Made by a program: the position numbers and the translations under genes. This document shows positions 25,641-35,156 of a stretch of DNA of 64,000 bases, piece by piece (within the stretch, counting starts at the first letter, position 1; each line of letters opens with the position of its first letter). Source of the stretch: AP-15 sp963777435 (GTDB taxonomy: Bacteria > Pseudomonadota > Alphaproteobacteria > ATCC43930 > CGMCC-115725); the NCBI GenBank assembly GCA_963777435.1, contig CAVZQT010000007.1, forward strand, positions 62,001-126,000, in the 5' to 3' direction. The notes under the pieces are model-generated. The model was not told the origin of the DNA, made no database searches, and saw only the letters and a program-made list of their open reading frames with translations.

Positions 25641-27872
25641 TTAGACCAAAATATCTTCGATGCGGATCGGCAGGTTGCGCACGCGGATGCCGGTTGCGTG
25701 GTAAACCGCATTGGCGACCGCCGCGGCGGCGCCGACGATCGGCAATTCGCCCAGCCCTTTGGCGCCGATCGGGTTGATCAGCCGGTCTTCCTCCTCGATA
25801 AAGATCGTCCGGATGTCCGGGATGTCGGCGTTTACTGGCACCAGGTACTCGGCGATGTTGGCGTTGGTGACCCGGCCGATGTTGGGGTCGACCATCGTTT
25901 CTTCGAGCAACGCCATGCCGATCCCGAAGACGATGCCGCCGATCGCCTGGCTGCGCGCGGTTTTGGCGTTCAAGATCCGGCCTGGGGCGAAGGCGCCGAC
26001 ATAGCGGCTGACGCGGATTTCGTGGGTCAGCGGATCGATCCGCACCTCGGCGAATTGCGCCCCAAACGAGTGCATCGAATACTGCTTTTTTTCGTCGCCG
26101 GGCGCGGCGCTGCCGACCAAGTCCAACCGTTCAAGGCCGTTCTTGGCCAGGAGACCGGCGACGCTGACCCGCTGCTGCGGCGCATTACGCAGCCGCACAA
26201 ACCCGTCTTCCAGCACCAAATCAGCCGGCGCTGCCCCTGCCAGCGGTGAGCGGTTATTGGCGAGCGCGATCGTAAACAGCTTTTGTTTGGCGGCCTCGGC
26301 GGCGGCGAGCACAGCCGGCCCGACGCTGGCCGCGGTCTGTGATCCGCCCGAGATCGGCGCCTCGCGGAAAGGTGCTGTCGCCGAGCTCAAAGCGCACGCG
26401 ATGTAGCGGCAGCTGTAAAGCGTCAGCGGCGAGCTGGGCCATGATTGTGTAAGTGCCGGTGCCGAGACCTGGGTCGCGGCTTGCACGACGGCCCCGCCAT
26501 CGGCATCGAGGATCACCCGCGCGCTCGATTTCGAGCGGTTGACCGGGTAGGTCGCTGTCGCCATCCCCCAGCCGATCAGCGCATCACCCTCGCGCATCGA
26601 GCCCGGCTGCGGGGAGCGGTCGGCCCAGCCAAAAGCTTCTGCACCGGCTCTGTAGCACTGGCGCAGGGCCTTGCTGGAGAACGGCTTGTCCTCGTGCGGG
26701 TCGGAATCGGCGTAGTTGCGCAACCGGATTTCGATCGGGTCGATATTGGCCGCGGCGGCCAGCTCATCGAGCGCGGATTCGAGCGCGAAACTGCCGCTCG
26801 CCTCGCCGGGCGCGCGCATAAAGGTCGGCAGCGGCCGGTTCAACGATACGAGGCGATGCGTCACGGCGACATTCGGGCAGGCATAGAGCATCTCGCTAAT
26901 CAGCCCCGACGGTTCGGTGAACTCGCCGATCTCGGGCGTCGACATCTCCGCCACGACATGGTGTTGTAAGCTGGTTAGTTGGCCGTCCGGCGCCGCGCCG
27001 ATTTTGATGTGCTGGATCGTCTGCGGACGATAGCCGTTGGACGTGTACATCTGCGCACGGGTCAAGACGAGCTTGACCGGGCGGCCAATCTGCCGCGCCG
27101 CCATCGCGGTCAAGGCGACATGCGGCCAGGTCACGCCCTTGCAGCCAAAGCCGCCGCCGACAAACGGGCAAATCACTCGGATCTGTTCGGGCTTGATGCC
27201 AAACACCGCCGACAGCGCGTGCTGGCAAGCGTCGATACCCTGGGTCGCATTGTAGACGGTCAGCCGGTCGCCCTCCCACAGCGCGATCGTTGCGTGGGGC
27301 TCCATCGGATTGTGGTTCTCGACCGGGGTCGTATAAGTCAGGTCGAGGCGGATCGGCGCTGCCGCCCACGCGGCGTCGGGATCGCCGCGGCGGCTGTCGG
27401 GCGGGCGCGAGCCATTGCGAAAGTGCTTGGGCGTGTAGGCCTCGCCGAGCATATCGGCCATGCGAATTGCAGCCTCGTCTTCGTGATAGACCGCTTTGAC
27501 GAGCGAGGCGGCGTATTGCGCGCGCTCCAAGGTGTCAGCGATAACAATCGCGATATGCTGGCCATTGTAGCGGATCTTGTTGTCCTGCAGCAGCGGGATC
27601 GCCACGACATTGCCGCGCGCTTCGTTCTGGCCGGGCGAGGTGCCTTGCGGCAGCTGCGGCGCGTTCTCCGGCGTCAGGATCGCCAGCACGCCCGGCGCCG
27701 ATTGCGCGGCCGTAAGGTCGAAACCGGTGACCGTGCCGCTGGTGATCGTGCTCTCGACAAGGATCGCGTGCACGGCATTTTCGATATCGAATTCGGCGGC
27801 GTATTTGGCGTGGCCGGTGACCTTGAGGCGGCCGTCGCGGCGGTCGATCGGCAAACCGGTGACGAGGGTCAT
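25641..27872 (-). CDS. paoC: Aldehyde oxidoreductase molybdopterin-binding subunit (PaoC/YagR-like), two compensating indels
   Basis: This is the large molybdenum subunit of a xanthine oxidase-family aldehyde dehydrogenase, about 740 residues. It shows VGGGFGCKG, MRAPGEASGSFALES and GAKGLGELPIVGAA, with the catalytic glutamate in GLGE. Start ATG 27872 gives MTLVTGLPIDRRDGRLKVTGHAKYA, normal for the family. Between about 26467 and 26364 the frame is wrong: the alternative frame reads LGTGTYTIMAQLAADALQLP, which is the expected sequence. One missing base at one end and one extra at the other restore the frame, so the actual enzyme is probably intact and the sequence has two errors. It is the last gene of the operon. 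Confidence 0.85.
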   Translation of the reverse strand: MTLVTGLPIDRRDGRLKVTGHAKYAAEFDIENAVHAILVESTITSGTVTGFDLTAAQSAPGVLAILTPENAPQLPQGTSPGQNEARGNVVAIPLLQDNKIRYNGQHIAIVIADTLERAQYAASLVKAVYHEDEAAIRMADMLGEAYTPKHFRNGSRPPDSRRGDPDAAWAAAPIRLDLTYTTPVENHNPMEPHATIALWEGDRLTVYNATQGIDACQHALSAVFGIKPEQIRVICPFVGGGFGCKGVTWPHVALTAMAARQIGRPVKLVLTRAQMYTSNGYRPQTIQHIKIGAAPDGQLTSLQHHVVAEMSTPEIGEFTEPSGLISEMLYACPNVAVTHRLVSLNRPLPTFMRAPGEASGSFALESALDELAAAANIDPIEIRLRNYADSDPHEDKPFSSKALRQCYRAGAEAFGWADRSPQPGSMREGDALIGWGMATATYPVNRSKSSARVILDADGGAVVQAATQVSAPALTQSWPSSPLTLYSCRYIACALSSATAPFREAPISGGSQTAASVGPAVLAAAEAAKQKLFTIALANNRSPLAGAAPADLVLEDGFVRLRNAPQQRVSVAGLLAKNGLERLDLVGSAAPGDEKKQYSMHSFGAQFAEVRIDPLTHEIRVSRYVGAFAPGRILNAKTARSQAIGGIVFGIGMALLEETMVDPNIGRVTNANIAEYLVPVNADIPDIRTIFIEEEDRLINPIGAKGLGELPIVGAAAAVANAVYHATGIRVRNLPIRIEDILV

Positions 27873-27882
27873 GGCTGTCTCC

Positions 27883-28875
27883 TCACGCCGTCGCCGTCGC
27901 CAGCGCGCGAACAATTGCGCGCTGCATCAGCGGGATTTTGAAACCGTTCTGGCGCAATGGATGCGCGCCGTCGGCGGCATGGACCGCGGCGGCGGCAAAG
28001 GCCTCGGGTGTCGCCGGCGCACCGGCGAGCGCGGCCTCGACCGCTGGGAACCGCCACGGTTTGGTGCCGACCCCGCCCAAGGCGATGCGGGCATGGTCGA
28101 TCCGACCGTCCCCGATAGCGACGACGACCGCGGCCGAAACCAGCGCAAATTCAAACGAGGCGCGATCGCGAACTTTCAGATAATGCGAGCGCAGCCCCGC
28201 GGTTTCAGCCGGGACGAGGATCGCGGTGATGATCTCGCCCGGCCGCATCACCGTCTCGTATTGCGGCGTATCACCGGGCAGCCGGTAAAATTCCGTGAGC
28301 GGCACCTTTCGCGTCTCGACAGCTGCCGGCGGTGCAACGCCCCGCAATTCGACGATGGCGTCGAGCGCGGTCAGCGCGACGGCGAGATCGGAGGGGTGAG
28401 TGGCGACGCAATGCTCGCTGCCGCCGAGGATCGCGAGCATCCGGTTGTCGCCTGATATCGCCGGACAGCCGGAGCCGGGAGCCCGCTTGTTGCATGGGAA
28501 GCCGGTGTCGCGGAAATAGCCGCAACGGGTGCGCTGCAACAGATTGCCGCCCATCGTCGCCATATTGCGCAATTGCGGCGCGGCGCTGGCGAGCAGCGAC
28601 TCGGTAATCACCGGCCAGCGATGCCGCAGCTCCCCATGGTCGGCGGCGTCGCTCATCCGCACCAAAGCGCCGATCCGCGCGCCGTCGCGGGTGAACTCGA
28701 TGCGGTCAAAGGGCAGCCCGTCGAGATCGACAATGTGGCTCGGCTGCTCGACCCCGTTTTTCATCAATTGGAAGGAGATCGGTGCCGCCGACAATGTATT
28801 TCGTGTCTTGGGTATTGGTGGCAGCGGCGAGCGTGCCGTCGATATTGCCGGGGGCTGTAAAGGAGAAAGGCTGCA
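27883..28875 (-). pseudogene. paoB: Aldehyde oxidoreductase FAD subunit (PaoB/YagS-like), one frameshift
   Basis: The FAD-binding subunit transfers electrons from the molybdenum subunit via the iron-sulfur subunit. ATG 28875 begins MQPFSFTAPGNIDGTLAAA and reaches YIVGGTDLL, the FAD pyrophosphate loop, in one frame. From about 28785 the frame changes to QLMKNGVEQPSHIVDLDGLP and runs to 27883. NMATMGGNLLQRTRCGYFRD, the second FAD-contact motif with cysteines, is present. A single indel near 28785 explains the break. The gene sits 10 bases upstream of the paoC start and 4 bases downstream of the paoA stop. Confidence 0.8.
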
Positions 28876-28879
28876 TCGC

Positions 28880-29488
28880 TCAGACCCCTTTAGCCGCCTG
28901 CTTGATGGCCGCGCGAATATTCGGATAAGCGCCGCAACGGCAGAGATTGCCGCTCATCCACTCCTTGATTGCGTCATCCGACAATGGACGGCCTTCGGCG
29001 ACCAAGGCCAAAGCCGACATGATCTGGCCTGGGGTGCAATAGCCGCACTGAAAGCCGTCATGATCGAGAAACGCCGCCTGCATCGGGTGGGGCTCACCAT
29101 CGGCATCGGCGAGCCCCTCAATCGTCGTGATCGCCTTACCTTGGCAGCGCACGGCTAGAGTCAGGCAGGAATTGACCCGGCGTCCATCGATATGCACCGT
29201 GCAGGCGCCGCACGAGCCGTGGTCGCATCCTTTTTTGGTGCCCGGCAGCTGAAGCCGCTCGCGCAGCGCGTCGAGCAATGTGACGCGCGGCTCAACCGCC
29301 AGATTGTGTCGGGCGCCGTTCACCTCGAGCACGATATCGATCATGTCGGGTGTCGCCGCTGACTGCGACGGCTGCATCGTTTCGGTCGCCGATGTCGTGC
29401 GGGAAATCCCGGGATAACCCGCGACCCCACCGGCCACGCTGGCCGATGTGCCGAGAAACCCGCGCCTCGTCAGATCCTGGTCGGTCAT
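28880..29488 (-). CDS. paoA: Aldehyde oxidoreductase 2Fe-2S subunit (PaoA/YagT-like), Tat signal
   Basis: This 202-residue protein carries two 2Fe-2S clusters: CDHGSCGACTVHIDGRRVNSC (positions about 90-112) and CGYCTPGQIMSAL with CRCGAYPNIR. It starts with a Tat signal, TRRGFLGTSASVAGGVAG, so the assembled enzyme is periplasmic like E. coli PaoABC. It is the first gene of the leftward operon paoA-paoB-paoC. A PaoD/YagQ-type cofactor-insertion chaperone, normally next to such operons, is not found in the window. Confidence 0.92.
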   Translation of the reverse strand: MTDQDLTRRGFLGTSASVAGGVAGYPGISRTTSATETMQPSQSAATPDMIDIVLEVNGARHNLAVEPRVTLLDALRERLQLPGTKKGCDHGSCGACTVHIDGRRVNSCLTLAVRCQGKAITTIEGLADADGEPHPMQAAFLDHDGFQCGYCTPGQIMSALALVAEGRPLSDDAIKEWMSGNLCRCGAYPNIRAAIKQAAKGV

Positions 29489-29645
29489 AGATCGTCTGTC
29501 TCGAACCTAATATTGCTTCGCCTGCTAACACCAAGATCGCAGCGGCGTTTCCCGGTCCCGGTACGCTGATTTTGCCGCGGGCGTTTGCACGGCGTCCGCA
29601 TCGGATTAGGTTGGACGCGGTCCAACCGAGAGCGAAGCACCCGCC

Positions 29646-32315
29646 ATGCTCGATATCTCCACCGCCGCCGATGTCGCCCCGCCACAGCCGACGCGGCTTG
29701 CCGATTACCGCCCCCCAGGGTTTCTGATCGAAACCGTCGACTTGACGATTGAACTCGGCGACGCAGACACCCGCGTCAAATCGCGCCTCGCGATCCGCCG
29801 TAACCCTGAGGCCGTTGAGAAGGCCGCAGCTCTCGAACTCGATGGCGACACGCTGGAGCTGGTGTCATTGGCGCTCGACGGTGAGCAGCTTGGCGCGAAC
29901 CGGTATCGCGCGACAGAAGAAGGTGGCCTCGTTATCGAGGGCGTGCCGGACACTTTCACGCTCGATGTCGAAACCAAGATCGACCCGCAAAGCAACACCG
30001 CCCTTTCCGGGCTTTATCTGTCGGGCGGCAATTTCTGCACCCAATGCGAGGCCGAAGGTTTTCGGCGCATCACCTATTTTCTCGACCGCCCGGATGTAAT
30101 GGCGCGCTACACCGTGACGATCGTCGCCGACAAGACGCGCTGCCCGGTCCTGCTGTCGAACGGCAACCCGTCCGGCGCCGGCGAAGCCAACAAAGGGCGG
30201 CATTGGGCGAAATGGATCGATCCGCACCCCAAGCCCTCTTACCTGTTTGCCCTCGTCGCCGGTGATCTCGTCGCGGTGCGCGACCATTTCACGACGCAAT
30301 CCGGTCGCGAGGTGGCGCTGGCGATCTGGGTCCGCCGCGGCGACGAGGACAAATGCGGCCATGCGATGGCCTCGTTGAAAAAGGCGATGCGCTGGGACGA
30401 GGAGGTATTCGGCCTCGAATACGACCTCGATGTTTTCAACATTGTCGCGGTCAGCGACTTCAATATGGGGGCGATGGAGAATAAAGGACTCAATATCTTT
30501 AATACGCGGTATGTCTTGGCCAAGCCCGACACCGCGACCGACACCGATTATCAAAACATCGAGTCAGTCATTGCCCACGAATACTTTCACAACTGGACCG
30601 GTAATCGCGTCACCTGCCGCGACTGGTTCCAATTGTCGCTGAAGGAGGGTTTAACCGTCTTTCGCGACCAGGAATTTTCGGCGGATCAGGGGAGCCGCGC
30701 GGTCAAGCGCATCGGTGAGGTGCGCACCTTGCGCGCGATCCAATTTCCCGAGGACGACGGACCGCTGGCCCACCCGGTGCGGCCCGACAGCTATCTGCGG
30801 ATCGACAATTTTTACACCGCGACGGTCTACAATAAGGGTGCCGAAATCATCCGGATGATCCAAACCCTGATCGGAAAAGAGGCGTTTCGCCGCGGCATGG
30901 ACCTCTACATCCGGCGTCACGACAACCATGCCGCCACGATCGAGGATTTCGTCGTGGCGATGCAGGATGCGAGCGGGGTCGATCTGTCGCATTTCCAATT
31001 GTGGTACGCCCAGGCGGGTACACCCGAGCTAACAGTAGAAGACCGCTGGGACGAAATGAGCCGCACCTACGAACTGGATGTCGCGCAGAAGGGGCCGCCG
31101 ACACCGGGCCAGCCCGAAAAGTCGCCGATGCTGATGCCGCTCGCGATAGGGCTGTTGGCGCATGACGGAAATGAATTGCCGACCCGGCTCGACGGCGAGA
31201 CCGAAAGCCGCGCCGGCACCCGGGTGTTGCCGCTTGCCGCCGAGCGAGAGAGTTTCCGGTTTGTTGATCTGCCAACCGCACCCGTGCCATCACTGCTGCG
31301 CGGATTTTCCGCGCCGGTCAAATTGAAGGGCGTACCGCTCGACAGGCTCAAATTTCTCGCGGTGCGCGACCCTGAGCCGTTTGCCCGCTGGGAAGCCGGA
31401 CAGGAGGTCGCAACCCGAGCCCTGCTCACGCGGATCGAGGCAATGCGGCACGGCGCAGCGCCAGCGCCACTCGATCCGGACCTCGTCGCTGCGATGCGCC
31501 AGACCCTGGCCGACGCCTCGCGCGACCCGGCCTTTGGCGCCGAGGCGCTGGTGCTACCGAGCGAGGCCTTTCTTGCCGACCAGATGTCGGTCGTCGATGT
31601 TGACGCCGTGCACGAGGCGCGCGAAGCCGCCCGCGTCGAGATCGGCCAAGCGCTCGCAGCCGAGTTTGACACAGCATACGAGGACTTGGCCGATGACGGC
31701 CCGTATCGCATCGACGGCGCATCGATCGGCCGACGCGCGTTACGCAATTCCTGCCTCGCCTATATCGCCGGCGGGGATCCCAACAAAGGTGCGGCGCTCG
31801 CCAAGGCGCAGTTCGACGCCGCCGCGAACATGACCGATGTGTTGGCAGCACTTTCGGTGCTGACCGATCTCAATCGGCCGGAGCGGGCAGCGGCATTGGC
31901 GCATTTTTTCGCCAAATGGTCCCGGGATCCGCTGGTGATCGACAAATGGTTCAGCCTGCAGGCGCGCTCCTCATTGCCGGACACGCCGGCCCGCGTAAGG
32001 GCGCTCACAGCCCATCCTGCCTACGACCGCAAGAACCCAAACCGGGTCCGAGCCTTGGTCGGCGCGTTCTCGCAGGCTAACCAGGTGCGTTTTCACGACG
32101 GGAGCGGCGCCGGCTACGTTTTTCTCGCCGATGAAGTGATCGCGATCGATCCGGGCAATCCCACCACCGCGGCGCGGCTGGTACAGCCGCTCTGCGCCTG
32201 GCGGCGGCACAACCCGGAGCGCCAAGCGCTGATGCAGCGCGAGCTCGAACGCGTGCTCGCCGTCCCGAATCTCAGCAAAAACACCTACGAGATGGTCTCG
32301 AAAAGCCTGGCGTGA
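29646..32315 (+). CDS. pepN: Aminopeptidase N
   Basis: This zinc metallopeptidase of family M1 removes N-terminal residues from peptides. The 889 residues contain the substrate-anchoring GAMENKGLN, the zinc site HEYFHNWTGNR followed 18 residues later by the third ligand glutamate in LKEGLTVFRDQEF, and the C-terminal superhelical domain (LVQPLCAWRRHNPERQALMQRELERV as a landmark near 860). It is full length and intact, divergent from paoA with 157 bases between, and followed 92 bases later by a convergent gene. Confidence 0.95.
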   Translation: MLDISTAADVAPPQPTRLADYRPPGFLIETVDLTIELGDADTRVKSRLAIRRNPEAVEKAAALELDGDTLELVSLALDGEQLGANRYRATEEGGLVIEGVPDTFTLDVETKIDPQSNTALSGLYLSGGNFCTQCEAEGFRRITYFLDRPDVMARYTVTIVADKTRCPVLLSNGNPSGAGEANKGRHWAKWIDPHPKPSYLFALVAGDLVAVRDHFTTQSGREVALAIWVRRGDEDKCGHAMASLKKAMRWDEEVFGLEYDLDVFNIVAVSDFNMGAMENKGLNIFNTRYVLAKPDTATDTDYQNIESVIAHEYFHNWTGNRVTCRDWFQLSLKEGLTVFRDQEFSADQGSRAVKRIGEVRTLRAIQFPEDDGPLAHPVRPDSYLRIDNFYTATVYNKGAEIIRMIQTLIGKEAFRRGMDLYIRRHDNHAATIEDFVVAMQDASGVDLSHFQLWYAQAGTPELTVEDRWDEMSRTYELDVAQKGPPTPGQPEKSPMLMPLAIGLLAHDGNELPTRLDGETESRAGTRVLPLAAERESFRFVDLPTAPVPSLLRGFSAPVKLKGVPLDRLKFLAVRDPEPFARWEAGQEVATRALLTRIEAMRHGAAPAPLDPDLVAAMRQTLADASRDPAFGAEALVLPSEAFLADQMSVVDVDAVHEAREAARVEIGQALAAEFDTAYEDLADDGPYRIDGASIGRRALRNSCLAYIAGGDPNKGAALAKAQFDAAANMTDVLAALSVLTDLNRPERAAALAHFFAKWSRDPLVIDKWFSLQARSSLPDTPARVRALTAHPAYDRKNPNRVRALVGAFSQANQVRFHDGSGAGYVFLADEVIAIDPGNPTTAARLVQPLCAWRRHNPERQALMQRELERVLAVPNLSKNTYEMVSKSLA

Positions 32316-32407
32316 ACCGGCTGGGGTCAAAGCTGACAGCGCGGCGCGCGCCCGATTGATTTAAGAATGGCGCTAAGGGCGGAGGCATACCGCCCCGCCG
32401 CGCGAGG

Positions 32408-33505
32408 CTATTGCAGCGGATAAATGTATTCGTGTCCGCCGGGCGGCGTCCCGCCGCTGTTCTCGCCAAAGACGTAGCAGGTGAATACCAATGCCGGTAC
32501 TCCGTTGCCAGGGGTGATGAAGGTCAGCGTCGGATTTCCAAGCGACTGCGCGCCGCCTGACAGCATCGGGTTCAACATCACCGCGGTCTTTGCTGTCTCG
32601 TTGACGAGGAACAGCCGCCACGAACCGAAACCGTCACCGGTCGGGTTCACCTGGGCTTCGACCAGCTTGTAGGCGGTCGAGCCGACCTGGAACGCTTCGC
32701 CGTCGCCGATCTTGCCGTTGCCGCCGGCCTTGCTTACCAAGGTATTGGTCTCGGTGTCGCTCGCCCCGGACCATGTCTGGAAGTTGCTCAGTTTACCGAC
32801 GCCGTTGAGATCCCTCTTACTCTGGTAGAAATAGTGATAATTGATTTCGAGCGTCGAGCTCAGTATCGACCCGTTATAGCTAATCCGGCCGAATTCGGGG
32901 GTGCCGTCCGCGCTCGAATTGAGTGTGCCGGGTAAGGTAATCGCCTTGGTCGGTATTGTTGCGGTATTGGCGATGAGCGCGCTCAGCCCGGTCTGGCTAT
33001 GGGTGTTACCATAGTACTGGATGCGAACATATGGCCGGTTGTTCGGGTTGTATTCTTCCGCGTAGAGCACGCTGTCGTCGGGAAGGATTCGGATGTCGGG
33101 CTGACTTGCCGGCTGATGGATCGCCCCGATTTCCCGCCACGCCTGGCCGTCGGGAGAGCATCCAAGATGGGTGACGAATTGCGCGGCGTTGATCGGGTTG
33201 TGGTAGACGCCGAGATAGGGGCATGCGGCATTGTCGGTCTGCACAATCTTCAGCGGCGCCGCCGAGACAGCAATGCCATTGGCCTTCACAGCGCTTGTCT
33301 GATAGGCGACGAAGTACGGCCGATTGGGACCGTTTTCGTTTAGGATCGACACAAGGTTCGACATGCTCAAATTGCTTGCTGCGGCGGGCGCGATTTCCTC
33401 GAGGATGTAGATGTAAGAGGCAGTTGCATCATTTGGGACGGGCATTGCGAGCGCGGCGGTCGCCACCCCCGCAAACAACCCAAAACACCAGTTCCTCAAC
33501 GACAT
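32408..33505 (-). CDS. Secreted protein of unknown function
   Basis: The start at ATG 33505 gives a signal peptide (MSLRNWCFGLFAGVATAALA), so the protein of about 365 residues is likely exported. The remainder is rich in N, G, S and T, with beta-strand-like repeats (VYHNPINAAQFVTHLG, EEYNPNNRPYVRIQYYGNT), resembling a lectin- or beta-propeller-like extracellular protein. I do not recognise a family. No catalytic motif is obvious. The N-rich composition differs from its neighbours and hints at an accessory origin. Confidence 0.6.
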   Translation of the reverse strand: MSLRNWCFGLFAGVATAALAMPVPNDATASYIYILEEIAPAAASNLSMSNLVSILNENGPNRPYFVAYQTSAVKANGIAVSAAPLKIVQTDNAACPYLGVYHNPINAAQFVTHLGCSPDGQAWREIGAIHQPASQPDIRILPDDSVLYAEEYNPNNRPYVRIQYYGNTHSQTGLSALIANTATIPTKAITLPGTLNSSADGTPEFGRISYNGSILSSTLEINYHYFYQSKRDLNGVGKLSNFQTWSGASDTETNTLVSKAGGNGKIGDGEAFQVGSTAYKLVEAQVNPTGDGFGSWRLFLVNETAKTAVMLNPMLSGGAQSLGNPTLTFITPGNGVPALVFTCYVFGENSGGTPPGGHEYIYPLQ

Positions 33506-33560
33506 CACCGGCCTCCATTCGGCAAACCTGGCTGCCGTGCGCGGAACCGGGGGCTTTAGG

Positions 33561-34871
33561 TCAGGGTTGTGCGCTGCGGACGACCACTCGACCGGACAGG
33601 TCTGCCAATCTCGCCAGGCATTGCTCGCGGTCGGGAGTGAAATCAGCGGCTTCCCACCAGCGCTCGACAGCATCGAGCATCACACCAACCCGCGGGCCGG
33701 GCGGAATGCCCAGTGCCGTCACATCGTGGCCGTTCAACGGGAACACTGGTGCTGTCCAATCGCGCGCCAGCGCGAGGAGATCTGCTAGCCGTTCCCGGCT
33801 CATCTGCCCTTCCGCCGCTGCCAACAGCGCTAGGTCGCGATACCGGGATGCCCCAAGCCGATACAGCGCCCGGTGCTGAGCGGCGTTGTCGGCGTTGGGA
33901 TCAAGTGGCCAGGGCGGCGCCAGATCCCGCAGCCGGTCGCGCCAGGCATTCGAGAAGCGCAGCCTTTCGGCCAATGCCAGGGCGCCATTGGCATCGACAT
34001 CGATCAAGGCGGCGAGGCGGCGCAAGCCATCGGGCCCAGAATCGATCGCCAGAATTTTTTCGATCGCGATCAAGCGCTGCAATCGCTCGAGCCGCCGCGC
34101 CTCGGGCAGGATCACGGCGAGCACGCCGTCCTCGGCCATCATTCCCAAAGCCGCACTCGGGTCGGCGGTTTCAAGCAATCTCTTAATTTCCTGGGCTACG
34201 CGCTCGGCCGATAGCTTCGACAACAGGTGTGCGCGCTCGCGGCTCGCGGCGCGCGCCTGTTCATCACCCCGGCCGGTGCCGAACCGCGCCTCGAAACGAT
34301 AATACCGTAGGATGCGCAGTACATCCTCGGCGATGCGCGTCGCCGCGTCGCCGACAAAACGGATATGGCGGGCTCGGAGATCGGCGATTCCGCCGGTCGG
34401 GTCGTCGAGAGTGCCGTCAGGGGACAGGAAGATCGAATTGATTGTGAAGTCGCGGCGCGCCGCATCGGCTGCCCAATCGGCGCCAAACGCGACCCGCGCA
34501 TGGCGGCCGAAGGTTTCTACATCATGGCGCAGGGTCGTGATCTCAAAATGGCGCGGTGCGGTTCCGGTCAGCGAAGGCGGGATCGCGGTTACCGTGCCAT
34601 GCGCGAGACCGGTCGGCACGACTTTAATGCCCCGGCTTTCAAGCAATTCGATGACGCGCTCGGGTGGCGCCGGAGTCGCAATATCAATATCGGTCCACCC
34701 GCCGGAGCCGCCGATCGGGAGTCCGAGCAGCGTATCGCGCACTACGCCACCAACAAAACGCGCCTCGACCCCGCCGGCCGCGAGCGCATCAAGCACCGCT
34801 CGGGTGCCGGGTTCGGCCATCCATGGCTGCGGTTCGATCCGAGGGTGTAGTTTGGCAGCCGACTTTGTCAT
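33561..34871 (-). CDS. cca: CCA tRNA nucleotidyltransferase
   Basis: This enzyme adds or repairs the CCA end of tRNAs. It has the nucleotidyltransferase head with VGGVVRDTLLG and TDIDIAT (metal-binding aspartates), the ERxA-type RRDFTINSIF, and the RNA- and metal-binding EDVLRILRYYRFEARFG helix. The C-terminal part (PLNGHDVTALGIPPGPRVG) is typical of class II CCA enzymes of alphaproteobacteria. Start ATG 34871 overlaps the stop of the DUF6111 gene by 4 bases (ATGA-type), so the genes are coupled. It is about 435 residues and intact. Confidence 0.93.
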   Translation of the reverse strand: MTKSAAKLHPRIEPQPWMAEPGTRAVLDALAAGGVEARFVGGVVRDTLLGLPIGGSGGWTDIDIATPAPPERVIELLESRGIKVVPTGLAHGTVTAIPPSLTGTAPRHFEITTLRHDVETFGRHARVAFGADWAADAARRDFTINSIFLSPDGTLDDPTGGIADLRARHIRFVGDAATRIAEDVLRILRYYRFEARFGTGRGDEQARAASRERAHLLSKLSAERVAQEIKRLLETADPSAALGMMAEDGVLAVILPEARRLERLQRLIAIEKILAIDSGPDGLRRLAALIDVDANGALALAERLRFSNAWRDRLRDLAPPWPLDPNADNAAQHRALYRLGASRYRDLALLAAAEGQMSRERLADLLALARDWTAPVFPLNGHDVTALGIPPGPRVGVMLDAVERWWEAADFTPDREQCLARLADLSGRVVVRSAQP

Positions 34872-35149
34872 CGTCGGGGCTTCGCCTCGATATGACCCGG
34901 GATGATGTGGCCGTTGACGTAACGCGGAGCAACATAAACGCCGTCTTGCGGTGTTCCGAAGCCGACGGTCACGACAAACAACACAATCGCCAGCAAGAAT
35001 GCCCCGGCGCCCGCCAGCCAAATCCAAGGCAGCGATGTCCACGCGACAGCGCCGCTGTCTTGCGGAGCACCCAAAGTGATCACCCACAACAAATAAAGCG
35101 CGGTCGGCAGCAGAAGCGGCAGTACGATTGTAAAGAAAACCCGCATCAT
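34868..35149 (-). CDS. DUF6111 family small membrane protein
   Basis: This 93-residue protein has two hydrophobic helices (VFFTIVLPLLLPTALYLLWVITLG and LPWIWLAGAGAFLLAIVLFVVTVGFG) and a hydrophilic tail ending in HIEAKPRR. The position between a NUDIX hydrolase and cca is typical for DUF6111 proteins in alphaproteobacteria. The function is unknown. It lies 7 bases downstream of the NUDIX gene and overlaps cca, so all three are one operon. Confidence 0.75.
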   Translation of the reverse strand: MMRVFFTIVLPLLLPTALYLLWVITLGAPQDSGAVAWTSLPWIWLAGAGAFLLAIVLFVVTVGFGTPQDGVYVAPRYVNGHIIPGHIEAKPRR

Positions 35150-35156
35150 GGCTGTC

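Noticed and set aside
26979..27941. 320-codon open frame on the plus strand opposite paoC
   Set aside because: Arginine-rich, no motif, lies wholly antisense to a well-supported gene; a typical high-GC shadow frame.
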